Positions 23,103 through 34,185 are shown, counted from the first letter of the stretch. The stretch: DNA of 49,900 nucleotides from Chloroflexi bacterium CSP1-4 (GCA_001443375.1 LDXM01000021.1:1-49900), one strand, 5' to 3'. Notes: generated by a model from the letters alone, not told the origin. Program-made: numbers and translations.

Positions 23103-24335
23103 ATGGCCCGACCGGCCGTCGTCTGCGCGCTGCCCCCGGACGAGCTGAAGCTGGTCGCGTCCGGACTGCGAGAGGCGGGCTTCGAGGTCCTCGAGGCCGG
23201 CCCGGCCGACGGGTTCGACGCGCTCCTCCGCGAGCGGCGCGACATCGGCCTGGCCGTCATCGATGGCGAGACCGACTTCAACGCCTCGCTCGAGCTGTAC
23301 AGCAACCTCCACGACGACGGGCGCGACGTGCCGACGCTGATGGTCCTCTCACAGCGCGCCTTCGAGCGTCTGAACGCCTCGCAGCAGGCGGACGACACGA
23401 CCGAGTATTTCACGCGCCCCTACAGCGCCGAGTCGCTGCGCTGGCGCGTCGAGGCCATGCTCATCCGCGCCCAGACCTTCGACGACGGCAGCGGACCGAT
23501 CCTCGCCGCCGGCGAGCTCGACCCGCGCGCGCTGGCCCGGCGGGCGATGATCGTGGCCGTCTTCAACCCGAAGGGCGGCGTGGGCAAGACGACCCTGGCC
23601 ACGAACCTGGCCGCCACGCTCCAGATGAAGCGCCACCAGCGAGTGCTGCTCATCGACGCGGACACGGTCACCGGCCACATCGCCACCTCGCTCGGGCTGG
23701 AGCAGGTGGAGACCGTCGCCGACGCCTGGGAGCAGGACCACACCCTCGCCCAGGGACTCGCCGGCGTGGCCACATCCCACGCCAACGGCCTCCGCGTGGC
23801 CGTCCTCGCCGCCAGGCCGATGCAGACCGAGTCGATCGATCCCCAGCGGCTGGCCGACCACCTCTCGGGCTCGAAGCTCGGCTTCGACGCGCTGATCATC
23901 GATCTCCACCCCGACTACGGGCCGCTGAACCTGGCCATCTTCGAGCGCTGTGACCGCATCCTCGTGCCGGTCACGCCCGACATCCCGGCCATCCGCGCGG
24001 CGGTCCAGTTCTTCGAGATCGCCGGGGACCTGGGTATCCGAGACCGCATCTCGATGGTCGTCAACCGCGCCAACAGCGGCGTGAGCGTCGACGACATGGA
24101 GCGCACGACCGGCATGCCCGCCCTTGGCACAATCCGCTCCGGCGGGTTCCTCTTCGTGCGCGCCGCGAACGAGGGCACCACCGTCGTGGAGAGGTTCCCC
24201 CGGGAGAAGGTCACCGAGGACTTCGAGCGCCTCGCCGACCGCCTCCTTCAGCGCGAGGCGCCGATGGCCTCTCGCGCCGCTGAGCGCGGCCTCTTCGGCT
24301 TCCTCGGCCGCCAGCGCGAGCCCATCCGCGCCTGA
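23103..24335 (+). CDS. CpaE/MinD-like ATPase with N-terminal receiver-like domain
   Basis: A 410-residue protein. Residues 1-125 form a receiver-like domain without the usual phospho-acceptor context (LAVIDGETDFNASLELYS, VPTLMVLSQRAFERL). From about residue 150 comes a ParA/MinD ATPase: MIVAVFNPKGGVGKTTLATN with the deviant Walker A, VLLIDADTVTGHIATSLGL, and DALIIDLHPDYGPLN as Walker B. The same two-domain layout is found in CpaE/TadZ, which places pilus machinery. No cpaF, tadB or tadC genes are nearby, only the coiled-coil gene upstream. Start ATG at 23103 follows an AAAGGGA ribosome site. Confidence 0.85.
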   Translation: MARPAVVCALPPDELKLVASGLREAGFEVLEAGPADGFDALLRERRDIGLAVIDGETDFNASLELYSNLHDDGRDVPTLMVLSQRAFERLNASQQADDTTEYFTRPYSAESLRWRVEAMLIRAQTFDDGSGPILAAGELDPRALARRAMIVAVFNPKGGVGKTTLATNLAATLQMKRHQRVLLIDADTVTGHIATSLGLEQVETVADAWEQDHTLAQGLAGVATSHANGLRVAVLAARPMQTESIDPQRLADHLSGSKLGFDALIIDLHPDYGPLNLAIFERCDRILVPVTPDIPAIRAAVQFFEIAGDLGIRDRISMVVNRANSGVSVDDMERTTGMPALGTIRSGGFLFVRAANEGTTVVERFPREKVTEDFERLADRLLQREAPMASRAAERGLFGFLGRQREPIRA

Positions 24336-24380
24336 CCCGACCCCGGGTGCGCGGCGACAGGCGAGCGGCGCCGCAGCAGC

Positions 24381-25013
24381 CTAACCCTGCCGGTGGCTGG
24401 TCCCGCCCAGGGGCTTGCCGGGCAGCGGCCGCACGGCCTCGTTCGTGCGGCGATCGATCTGCTCGACGCGCTTCAGGTAGCTGCGGTTGATGAGGGCCAC
24501 CTCGCTGGTGTCTCCGACCCGCCGCGTGTCCACGAAGGTCACGGCGTCGGTGACGGCCACGAACAGCTCGGTCTGCCGCTCCAGGAGGCGATCCGGCTCG
24601 GTGCCGGGGAAGAGGTGGATGGTGCCTACGACACGGAACGGCGGGCAGTCCAGCGCCACGTCATAGGCCACCTTGTGGAGCTTGTGCGCCGCGCGCTGCC
24701 GGTCGTCGTAGGCGGGCTGGCTGTCATGGCCGCCCAACACGACGATGAGATCATACGGATCCACCGACTTGAGGCTCGGTGCCGGGGCGAAGGGCGCGCT
24801 CTCGTCGATCGGCGCCCAGGAGACGGCGATGATGGGGATCGGCTCGCGGCGGTTCAGCGCATCCGAGAGACGGCCCTGCACTTCCATGACGCCCACCAGG
24901 CGCCACTCCTCGGTGAGCGCGTCGAAGGGGATGCCCGGCGGCAGCGGCTGGGCGCCCGGTAGCGGGGGCGGCTCCTCTTCGGGCCCGCCGCGTCGAAAGA
25001 TGCGGAAGGGCAT
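24381..25013 (-). CDS. Conserved hypothetical protein
   Basis: A 210-residue soluble protein with a basic head PFRIFRRGG and a Pro-rich segment. Recognisable core stretches are EWRLVGVMEVQGRLSDALNR and PYDLIVVLGGHDSQPAYDD, DVALDCPPFRVVGTIHLFPG, TELFVAVTDAVTFVDTRRVG. I cannot name a family; the strand pattern looks like a beta-barrel or sandwich. It begins 8 nt after the acs stop and is likely in the same transcript. Confidence 0.7.
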   Translation of the reverse strand: MPFRIFRRGGPEEEPPPLPGAQPLPPGIPFDALTEEWRLVGVMEVQGRLSDALNRREPIPIIAVSWAPIDESAPFAPAPSLKSVDPYDLIVVLGGHDSQPAYDDRQRAAHKLHKVAYDVALDCPPFRVVGTIHLFPGTEPDRLLERQTELFVAVTDAVTFVDTRRVGDTSEVALINRSYLKRVEQIDRRTNEAVRPLPGKPLGGTSHRQG

Positions 25014-25021
25014 GGCCGAGC

Positions 25022-26992
<1,971 letters not shown>

Positions 26993-27020
26993 TCCACCCT
27001 CCTGCCGTCTGATCCGGCCA

Positions 27021-27026
27021 TTCTAG
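27021..27026 (-). promoter_or_regulatory. -10 element upstream of acs
   Basis: TAGAAT on the minus strand lies 28 nt upstream of the acs GTG and gives a short leader that contains the GGAGG ribosome site. It overlaps the stop codon of the mechanosensitive channel gene. Confidence 0.4.
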
Positions 27027-27874
27027 GAGCCCCGGATCTCGATGGACGCGGCCGCGAACGCGTTGGCGATCCGCTTGCGCAGCTCGCCCGTGGCCGCCCA
27101 GCGGTCGGCGGCGCGGACGGAGCCGAGGATCTTCAGCGTCACCCCCTGGCCGGCCAGCGATGAGACGCGGTCCACGCGCGGCGCCTCGAGGACCCGCCGG
27201 CGCCAGGCCGGATCGGCGGCCATCTCGCGGCCGATGCCGTTGACCAGCTCGCTGGCGGCCTCAAGGTCCGTGCCGTAGGCGACGGTGATGTCGAGGTTGA
27301 TGCGTGCCCAGACGCGGGTCAGGTTGCTGGCCACGCCGATGAGCCCGTTGGGCACCGAGTGGACGGTGCCGTCGAGGTCTCGCAGCGTGGTGCGCCGCAG
27401 GGAGAAGTCCTCCACCGTGCCCGAGACGTCGGCGATGCGCACGACGTCTCCCTTGGCATACTGGTTCTCGATGAGGATGAACGAGCCGGCGAGGTAGTCG
27501 CGCACGAGGTGCTGGGAGCCGAGGCTGACCGCAAAGCCGATGATGCCCAGACCGGCGATGGCGGGCCCGATGTCGAGGCTGAAGGCCTGCATGGCCATCA
27601 GGAAGGCGATGGCCAGGATGACCACGCGCAGGAGCGTCGTGGCCAGACCGTGCAACGTGGCCTTGCGCTTGGATACCTCGATGGCCGACAGCTCCTGGGC
27701 CGTGCCCTCGACGACCTCGCGATCGAGGAGTGCGGAGATGATGGCGGCCACGCCGATGCGCGAGAGGCGCAGGGCGACGATCGTCGCGGCCGCGATCAGG
27801 AGCAGCTGCAAGCCGAGGGCGAGGAGATCGCGCAGCGGCGGCGACAGCTCCTGGTAGGCGGCGACGACGTCCAT
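27023..27874 (-). CDS. MscS-family mechanosensitive ion channel
   Basis: A 283-residue small-conductance mechanosensitive channel homologue. Two or three membrane helices (LLALGLQLLLIAAATIVALR; VVILAIAFLMAMQAF) precede the pore helix and beta domain, GIIGFAVSLGSQHLVRDYLA with the glycine/alanine pore pattern and FILIENQYAKGDVVRIADVS as the start of the Sm-like beta domain, then VHSVPNGLIGVASNLTR. The C-terminal alpha/beta vestibule domain is complete. It relieves osmotic downshock. A TACGCT element lies 7 nt upstream of the ATG, pointing to leaderless transcription. The stop is 30 nt from the acs start. Confidence 0.9.
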   Translation of the reverse strand: MDVVAAYQELSPPLRDLLALGLQLLLIAAATIVALRLSRIGVAAIISALLDREVVEGTAQELSAIEVSKRKATLHGLATTLLRVVILAIAFLMAMQAFSLDIGPAIAGLGIIGFAVSLGSQHLVRDYLAGSFILIENQYAKGDVVRIADVSGTVEDFSLRRTTLRDLDGTVHSVPNGLIGVASNLTRVWARINLDITVAYGTDLEAASELVNGIGREMAADPAWRRRVLEAPRVDRVSSLAGQGVTLKILGSVRAADRWAATGELRKRIANAFAAASIEIRGS

Positions 27875-27881
27875 CCCGCCT

Positions 27882-27887
27882 AGCGTA
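27882..27887 (-). promoter_or_regulatory. -10 element of a probable leaderless promoter (MscS)
   Basis: TACGCT on the minus strand ends 7 nt before the ATG at 27874. Confidence 0.35.
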
Positions 27888-27920
27888 GCGGAGGGCTGGC
27901 CCGGACGGCGAGCCTCGGGA

Positions 27921-29297
27921 TCAGCCCGCGGTGCCGGTCTGGACGCCCCTGGGCTGCAGGTGCGCCCGGGTCTCCAGGGCCGCGTCGAGGGCGTCGGCGA
28001 AGATCGACACGATGCGATCCACCTGGTCGCCCTCGGCGTGCGCCTCGCAGATGAACCACGGCTCCCGCGAATCGGGCTCCGGCATGGCGCCCCGGGCCTG
28101 CATGCCCACGGCCACCGCGTCGTACAGGTCGTGGTCGCTCTTCGCCCAGTCGCGGTACTCGTGGGGCACCTGCTCGGTGAACATGATCCCGAACATGGAG
28201 GGGTGGCCGGTGAAGACGTAGGGCAGGCCGCGGCTCTCGATGACCTGGCTGAGCCCGGCCTGGACGCGTTCGCCGGTACGGCGGATCGTATCGAGGGCGT
28301 CCGTGTCACGCAGGATCTCGAGCGTCTTGCAGGCCGCGGCGGCGGCGACCCGGTTGCCGGCGTACGTGCCACCGTGGCTCATCTTCTCGGGCAGCATGCT
28401 CATGACCTCGCGCGTGCCGCCGAAGGCCGCTGCGGGGTAGCCGTTGCCCATGGCCTTGGCGTAGCTGGCGATGTCCGGGGTGACGCCGAAGTACTCGGCG
28501 GCGCCGCCCTTCGCGAGGCGGAAGCCGGTCTTCACCTCGTCGTAGTGGAGGAGGATGCCGAATTCGCGCGTCAGCGCGCGCAGGCCCTGATGGAAGCCGG
28601 GCCGCGGCTGGATGGCCTGGGCATTGCCCAGCACGGGCTCGACGATGACCGCTGCGATCTGCTCGCCCTGTCGCTCGAAGAGGCGACGCAGGAAGTCGAG
28701 GTCGCTGAAGGGCGCCGGGATGATCGTCTCGGCGATGGCCTGGGGGATGCCGCGGCCCCAGACGAGACCGACCGGGTTGTCGCGGTCGCCCAGCTCGTCC
28801 ATGACGTCGGGCGTGACGCTGATGAGGGCGTAGTCGTGGACGCCGTGGTACTGGCCCTCGAACTTCACGATCTTCGTGCGGCCGGTGTAGGCCCGCGCGA
28901 GGCGCATGGCGTGCATCGTGGCCTCGGTGCCCGAGACGGTCATGCGCACCATCTCGACCCAGCCCGTGAGCTCCTTGATGAGCTCGGCCACGCGCACCTC
29001 GTCCTCGCTCGTGAGCGAGAAGGCGGAGCCCAGGCGCATGCGCTCGTTGACGTGGTCGTCCACGCGGTCGTCGGCGTGGCCGAGGATGGCCGGGCCGTAG
29101 CCCATGCGCAGGTCGATGTACTCGTTGCCGTCGATGTCCCAGACGCGCCCGCCCTTGCCCCGGTCGACGTAGACGGTGTCCTCGCCCCAGGCGCGGAAGT
29201 TGGAGTTCGTCCCGCCGGGCATCGACCGCATGGCGCGGCGCCACATGGCGAGCTGCTTGTCGCGGCGGAGCGCCGGGGTTCGGGACGTCGTGCTCAT
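27921..29297 (-). CDS. Class III aminotransferase, glutamate-1-semialdehyde aminomutase-like
   Basis: A 458-residue PLP enzyme. MPGGTNSNFRAWGEDTVYVD and YIDLRMGYGPAILGHADDRV are the typical GSAM N-terminus; VRMTVSGTEATMHAMRLARA contains the cofactor loop, ILLHYDEVKTGFRLA the Asp that binds the pyridine ring, and DIASYAKAMGNGYPAAAFGG the catalytic lysine. HemL makes 5-aminolevulinate for tetrapyrroles; however, the lack of neighbouring hem genes and the divergent active-site stretches leave other roles, such as an amino-acid aminotransferase, open. The ATG at 29297 is chosen by its GGAGG site; a frame extends 14 codons further. Confidence 0.85.
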   Translation of the reverse strand: MSTTSRTPALRRDKQLAMWRRAMRSMPGGTNSNFRAWGEDTVYVDRGKGGRVWDIDGNEYIDLRMGYGPAILGHADDRVDDHVNERMRLGSAFSLTSEDEVRVAELIKELTGWVEMVRMTVSGTEATMHAMRLARAYTGRTKIVKFEGQYHGVHDYALISVTPDVMDELGDRDNPVGLVWGRGIPQAIAETIIPAPFSDLDFLRRLFERQGEQIAAVIVEPVLGNAQAIQPRPGFHQGLRALTREFGILLHYDEVKTGFRLAKGGAAEYFGVTPDIASYAKAMGNGYPAAAFGGTREVMSMLPEKMSHGGTYAGNRVAAAAACKTLEILRDTDALDTIRRTGERVQAGLSQVIESRGLPYVFTGHPSMFGIMFTEQVPHEYRDWAKSDHDLYDAVAVGMQARGAMPEPDSREPWFICEAHAEGDQVDRIVSIFADALDAALETRAHLQPRGVQTGTAG

Positions 29298-29735
29298 GGT
29301 GCCTCCGAGGCGCTGGGATGCGCGAGATTCGCGCCTCACACACCTTCCAGGTACGAATCACGTCCTATGTGAGGCGCCCATTCTATGCGATGCGTAGACC
29401 GCGGCGCCAGCCTGGCAACCGGGGCAGCCGAACGTGCCCACCGTCCCGCGCCGGCCTGGCCCGTGCCGACCCTGGCCGCCCTTCCGCTGCCGCGGGCCCC
29501 TCGGCGCTGCGCCCGCGCACGACGCGCAGCGCGGACGCACCGACCGGGCCGCGGTCAGACGACGCGGCCTACGAGCATGCCTGGCGGTCATGCGAGCGGC
29601 TGGATCCACGGTGAGGCGCAGCTCGATGAGGCTTCATCGCGAGGCAGTCGCGCTCGGGTTCGCGGCCTCGGATGCCCGGGGGGCATACGGCTGGTCGGGG
29701 CGGGGCTGAGCAGAGAAGACGGTGTCGGCCCGCGC
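29298..29735. other. Intergenic region holding one copy of a dispersed 116 bp element
   Basis: About 440 bp without a convincing gene. The main feature is the element at 29575-29690, whose counterpart lies inverted at 45605-45720. The remaining sequence is GC-rich with no other pattern I can support. Confidence 0.5.
29575..29690 (+). repeat. Dispersed intergenic element, copy A
   Basis: 116 bp that match the reverse complement of 45605-45720 at 97 of 116 positions (84%) without a gap. Fully conserved blocks are TGCGAGCGGC, GCTCGATGAG, CGCTCGGGTT and GATGCCCGGGGGGCATACGG. Differences fall in all three codon positions (6, 8 and 5), so it is not conserved as a coding sequence. The last block is a perfect hairpin, ATGCCC, GGG, GGGCAT (29672-29686). 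CGAGC in the second block can also pair with GCTCG in the others. Confidence 0.8.
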
Positions 29736-31418
29736 TCAGTCAGGCCGGGGCTTCACCCAGTTCGGCAGCTCTTCGCGCAGGATCGCCAGCGGCAGCGACC
29801 CGTGGCCCAGCAGTTCGTCGTGGAAAGCCCGGAGATCGAAGCGGTCGCCGTCACGGACCTCCAGCTCGTGGCGCAGGGCGAGGATCTCGCGCTGGCCGAC
29901 CATGTAGGCGAGGGCCTGGCCGGGCCAGACGATGTAGCGGTCGATCTCCACCCCGGCCTGCGCACGGCTGAGGCCGGTGCCCTCGAGGAAGTCGACCGCC
30001 TGCTGGCGCGTCCAGCGGAACGCGTGCAGCCCGGTGTCGGTCACCAGGCGGCCGGCGCGCAGGGCCTGCATGTCGAGCATGCCCAGCCGCTCGCGAGGAT
30101 CCTCGTAGAGGCCCATCTCGTCCGCGAGGCGTTCGCTATAGAGGCCCCAGCCCTCCGCGTAGGCGAGGCCGGCCAGGCGCGACCCGAAGCGCCGGAAGGC
30201 GTGAAGGTTCTCCAGCTCCGTCTCGATGGTGCACTGGAAGTGGTGGCCGGGCACCGCCTCGTGGTACGTCGTCGTGGCCAGCTGGTGGAGCGGACGCCCC
30301 TCGGGCTGGTAGGTGTTGATGAAGTAGATGCCCGGCCGCGAGCCGTCCGGGGCGGGCGGGAAGTAGAAGGCGGCCGGCGCCTCGCGCTCCATGAAGGGCT
30401 CGACCGGGCGGACCTCGCAGGCAGCCCTGGGGAGCCGGCCGAACCAGCGCGGGGCGAGGGCGGCGGCGCGCTCGATCTGCGCCCTGGCCCGCTCGGCCGG
30501 CTCGGCCCGGGTCCGGGCGAAGTTATCCGCATCGTGCTCGAGCGCCACCCGAAGGCTGGCCACGTCCGTGTGCCCGAGCCGGCGCGCGATCTCCAGCCGA
30601 TCGCGATCGATCTCGGCGAGCTGCTGCAGGCCGAAGTCGTGCAGCTCGCGCGCGGTGAGCGGCAGGGTCGTCGAGGCGAGGATGGCCGTCTCGTAGATCG
30701 CCTCGCCGTCGGGGATCGACCAGACCCCCTCCCCCACGCGGGCATGGGGCAGATACCCGCGGGCGTACTCGAGGAAGCGTGCCTGGGCGGGCACGACGTC
30801 GCGCACGAGGGCCGCGCGCAGTCGCTCGCGCTGGTCGACCGAGAGCTGGTCGCCCAGCGCCTGCAGCAGCGGCGCTTCGTCCATGGGCGCCTCGACGGCG
30901 CGCTCGGTCTGCTCGATCGTGCGCTCCACGACGACGCGGGCGGCGGTCCGCCCCGTGGCGATCCCCTCGTCGAGGTTGGCCGTGTGGGCGTCCATCCAGG
31001 CGGGGTACGCGGCGAGACGCGACAGCAGGTGGTCGAAGGCCTCGTCGGAGTCCACGACCGTGAAGCGGGCGAGATCGCCCGTGAGCCCCTGTGGCCCGTT
31101 GATGTGGTCGAACGAGCCGAACTCGTGCAGGTGCTGCTCGTCCCGCGCGAGGTGGACGCGCGCCACGACCTCGAGCATGCCCAGCGTGACGCGGTCCTCG
31201 ACCCCGAGGGCCGCCCGATCCACCTCGGCGGCGTCGGCCAGGACCCCGCCCAGCATCGCGCGGTCGGCTGCGCGACCAGCCGGACCCGGATCGTCCAGGC
31301 GATCCTCGTAGCGGCGGTCGCCGAGCATGGACGCCAGGACGGGCTGGCGTTCCAGGACGTAGGCCCAGAATCGGTCGGCGATGGCGTCGACGGGGCTGCG
31401 CGTGGCGACGTCGGTCAC
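29736..31418 (-). CDS. DUF885-family metallohydrolase
   Basis: A 560-residue DUF885 protein. The gluzincin-like site is TTTYHEAVPGHHFQCTIETE (HExxxGHH) and the third ligand glutamate is in GLAYAEGWGLYSERLADEM about 45 residues on. The long N-terminal helical part and the propeptide-free start indicate a cytoplasmic enzyme. Family members are putative carboxypeptidase-like hydrolases with unknown substrates. The GTG at 31418 is preferred because GGAGG lies 5 nt before it; an in-frame ATG at 31430 lacks such a site. It follows the large methylase-like gene by 46 nt on the same strand. Confidence 0.85.
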   Translation of the reverse strand: MTDVATRSPVDAIADRFWAYVLERQPVLASMLGDRRYEDRLDDPGPAGRAADRAMLGGVLADAAEVDRAALGVEDRVTLGMLEVVARVHLARDEQHLHEFGSFDHINGPQGLTGDLARFTVVDSDEAFDHLLSRLAAYPAWMDAHTANLDEGIATGRTAARVVVERTIEQTERAVEAPMDEAPLLQALGDQLSVDQRERLRAALVRDVVPAQARFLEYARGYLPHARVGEGVWSIPDGEAIYETAILASTTLPLTARELHDFGLQQLAEIDRDRLEIARRLGHTDVASLRVALEHDADNFARTRAEPAERARAQIERAAALAPRWFGRLPRAACEVRPVEPFMEREAPAAFYFPPAPDGSRPGIYFINTYQPEGRPLHQLATTTYHEAVPGHHFQCTIETELENLHAFRRFGSRLAGLAYAEGWGLYSERLADEMGLYEDPRERLGMLDMQALRAGRLVTDTGLHAFRWTRQQAVDFLEGTGLSRAQAGVEIDRYIVWPGQALAYMVGQREILALRHELEVRDGDRFDLRAFHDELLGHGSLPLAILREELPNWVKPRPD

Positions 31419-31464
31419 GTGGTCCTCCATGGGCGGCTGGCGCGGGCCGGCGGGCCGGGGCGGC

Positions 31465-34185
31465 TCAGTCGAAGAGCGGCAGCTGCTCCCCCTGCCGCTC
31501 GATCTCGGGGTCGAGCCCGAGGTAAGGCGCCAGGCGGTCGAGGTCGGCGCCCTCGCGGGCAACGAGCGCACGCAGATGATCGGCCTTGAGGATATGCCAG
31601 TTGTGCGCTTCGAGCTCCCGGCGCAGGAGCGGCGAGCGCTCGAGCTTGAAGCGCACCAGCTCGACCCGCTCCGGAAGGACGACCAGGAAGCGCACCAGCT
31701 GCTCGTCGTCGGGGATGCGCGGCCCACGCTTGAGGAGCACGTCGCCGAGCATGGCCGTCCACTCGATCTCGAAGAGGAAGGTGGCCCGGTTGCGCAGGTA
31801 CCAGATGACGTCCACGGCCTCGAGGACCTCGACGGGGCCCTTCGAGATCAGCGGCAGATAGGCGCGCTGCTCCGTCTCCGAGAGGAGGCTGCCCAGCGGA
31901 GCACCCTGGTACGGCCGCTTCTGTTCCTGCCTCGCCACCCAGCAGCGCAGCCCCAGCCGGTGGCCGTACTCCACGAGCAGGCCCGCCAGCTCGGTGTGCT
32001 CGGCGTAGCGCGCCTGCAGCTGGTCGTGCGTGCGCAGCAGGTCGGGCGTGGAGGCCCGGCTGCGGTAGCTGTCGAGACAGGCCCGCACGAGCGCCTCGTC
32101 GGGCGTGTCGTGGCCGCGGAACATCGTGCCGATGCGGTCGAAGAAGGCGCCCTCGGAGAGGCCACCGGAGGTGGAGAGCAGGCTGAAGACGGCCCATTCG
32201 ACGCGATCGGAGAGGGGCTGCGCGGCCACGGCTATCTCGCCCTGGTCGCGCAGCCACCATCGGCCGGGCTCCAGCTCCACCAGGCGAGGGTTGTCGGGGC
32301 GGCGCAGCTCGCCGTCGATGAGCTCCAGCAGGAGCGCCACGTGGTCGGACCCCGGGCGGCCCTCCGGGGAGTCCGCCGGGGCCGGGGCCGCGGACTCGCC
32401 ATGCCGGTCGGGCAGCTCGGAAAGCTCGGTCGCCGGCCCGGAGAGCATGCCGATGGCATCGAGCGTGCGCTCGCTGCGCGCCTCGCTCTCGGCGAAGGTG
32501 CGCGTGCCCACGAGGCGGCGCAGGTCGCCGCTCCGATCGAGGCCGACCAGGACCTCGCCGAGCAGCCGCTCGAAGCGCGCCGGCTCGCCCCGCGCTGCCA
32601 GCACCTCCACGGCCACCTCGGTCACCGCGCGCTCGACGTCCGCGAGACGGAAGGCGACCGGGTCGGACGCCGGCGCGCCGCCGCCATCGAGGGGCACGTT
32701 CGCCCGGGTGCGCGGTCCCCCCGGCACCGGCGCCCCGGGGGGCACGAACTCGAGCGTGCCGCCGATCGCCTCGCCGGTCTCAGCCAGGAAGGCGCCGATC
32801 AGCCGGTAGCCGGCCTCCACGCCCCCCAGCGCGCCGGCCACGAGAGCCTCGGGACCACCCGGCTCGAGAAGCACGACCGCGCGAGCGTCGGCAGCCAGGA
32901 GGTCGGTCACGGACCCCAGGGAGCGGCGCAGCGCGGCCGCCTGCCAGCCCCATTCGGCGCGCGGCGCGGCGCCGAAGAGTGGCTCCAGCGGGAGCGCCGC
33001 GGCGGCGTCGCGGCCCAGCACGACGGCCGTCGTCAGGAAGGCGAACGAGAGGCTCTCCGTCGTCCAGCGGATGGGTGGCTGCGTGAGCACGAGGCGCACG
33101 CGCGAGCGACCGGCATCGAGCCGGGGCGCCGCGCCCGGCCCGAGGGGGATGCCGCGCTCGCCGGGTCCCAGCCAGCGCGCCTCGGGCCGCTCCGCCGCCC
33201 CGCGGCGCATGACGACGTTGACCGTGCCATCCACGAGCGCGGACGGGTCGTCACCGAAGCGCGCCGCCACCGGCCCCCCCGGGGCGGCCTCGAGTCGCTG
33301 GATGAAGCCGCGCACAAGGCGGCAGCCATCCTCGAAGAGGAGCCAGGGGTTCCGTTCGCGCCACTGCCGGCCACCCGGTGGCCGGACGCGTCCGCCCACG
33401 ATGCGCAACGCGGCCAGGCGCCCGGGGTAGCTGTTGAGACGGCTGGCCGGCAGCAGGACGTGGAGCAGGGCCAGGCGCAAGGCGGCCTCGATCGGTGCGG
33501 CGCGCAGATCCTGGTCGAGGCGGGAGAGGATGGCCTCGATGGACACGAGGGTGCGCGGCGTCCACAGGTCGAGGACCTCGTCGACGAGCGCCTCGCCGCC
33601 GTGCGGGACGGGCAGCCGATCGCGCAGCGCGGCCCGGGCCGCCGCGTCTGCGGGCGCCGACCGGGCCCGCTCCCGGTCCGCTTCGTCGACCGGGACGCTG
33701 CGTCCCTCGCCGCCGCCGACCTGGTCACGACATGCCGGGCAGCGGTAGATCTTGCGGAAGGGGGCCGGCGCCCCGCCGTCCCAGATGAACTCGTCGACGA
33801 CCACCATGCGCTCGCACGTCGCGCAGCGCGAGGAGAACAGCTCGTTCAGCGCCTGGCGCAGGCCGACCTCCCCTCGCGGCTGCGCCGCGAGGGCGTTGAC
33901 GGCGGCGTCGAAGTGGCGCAGGTCGGGGGGGCGCAAGACGACTTCGGCCGCGAGGCGCGTGAGGGCCGTGGACTCGTGGACGTAGGCGCGCCGCAGGCGG
34001 CCGATGGCGGCGCGGGCGATCCAGCCGCCGCGGCCGTGGAGGTCGATGACGACGTCGCCGGGGCTGGAACGGGCTTCGATCTCGGCCACCACGAGGTTCA
34101 TCGGCGGCGGCGGCGCGAAGCGGTCGAGCGAGGGCAGGCTCGGCCCCCGGTCCGGCCGTATGAGCGACGCGAGCAGGTCAGCCAT
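31465..34185 (-). CDS. Large protein: methylase-like domain, zinc ribbon and C-terminal nuclease-like domain
   Basis: A 906-residue protein. The N-terminal part resembles a Rossmann methyltransferase of the adenine-methylase group related to COG1743, with a modified SAM motif (PGDVVIDLHGRGGWIARAAI) and no intact FxGxG. A zinc ribbon follows (FSSRCATCERMVVV, IYRCPACRDQ). About residue 368 LVLTQPPIRWTTESLSFAFL has PP after LTQ where active enzymes have NPPY or DPPY, so catalysis is doubtful. Near the end, about residues 790-850, VDVIWYLRNRATFLFEIEWT, then RFLVVLPERVELVRFKLERS, resemble a PD-(D/E)XK domain with D and E-x-E. It may be a restriction- or repair-related protein. An upstream TAGACT lies 8 nt before the ATG. 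Confidence 0.65.
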   Translation of the reverse strand: MADLLASLIRPDRGPSLPSLDRFAPPPPMNLVVAEIEARSSPGDVVIDLHGRGGWIARAAIGRLRRAYVHESTALTRLAAEVVLRPPDLRHFDAAVNALAAQPRGEVGLRQALNELFSSRCATCERMVVVDEFIWDGGAPAPFRKIYRCPACRDQVGGGEGRSVPVDEADRERARSAPADAAARAALRDRLPVPHGGEALVDEVLDLWTPRTLVSIEAILSRLDQDLRAAPIEAALRLALLHVLLPASRLNSYPGRLAALRIVGGRVRPPGGRQWRERNPWLLFEDGCRLVRGFIQRLEAAPGGPVAARFGDDPSALVDGTVNVVMRRGAAERPEARWLGPGERGIPLGPGAAPRLDAGRSRVRLVLTQPPIRWTTESLSFAFLTTAVVLGRDAAAALPLEPLFGAAPRAEWGWQAAALRRSLGSVTDLLAADARAVVLLEPGGPEALVAGALGGVEAGYRLIGAFLAETGEAIGGTLEFVPPGAPVPGGPRTRANVPLDGGGAPASDPVAFRLADVERAVTEVAVEVLAARGEPARFERLLGEVLVGLDRSGDLRRLVGTRTFAESEARSERTLDAIGMLSGPATELSELPDRHGESAAPAPADSPEGRPGSDHVALLLELIDGELRRPDNPRLVELEPGRWWLRDQGEIAVAAQPLSDRVEWAVFSLLSTSGGLSEGAFFDRIGTMFRGHDTPDEALVRACLDSYRSRASTPDLLRTHDQLQARYAEHTELAGLLVEYGHRLGLRCWVARQEQKRPYQGAPLGSLLSETEQRAYLPLISKGPVEVLEAVDVIWYLRNRATFLFEIEWTAMLGDVLLKRGPRIPDDEQLVRFLVVLPERVELVRFKLERSPLLRRELEAHNWHILKADHLRALVAREGADLDRLAPYLGLDPEIERQGEQLPLFD

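Noticed and set aside
23103..24335. Part of a Tad pilus operon
   Set aside because: CpaE-like protein is present but no cpaF, tadB, tadC or pilin genes occur within the window.
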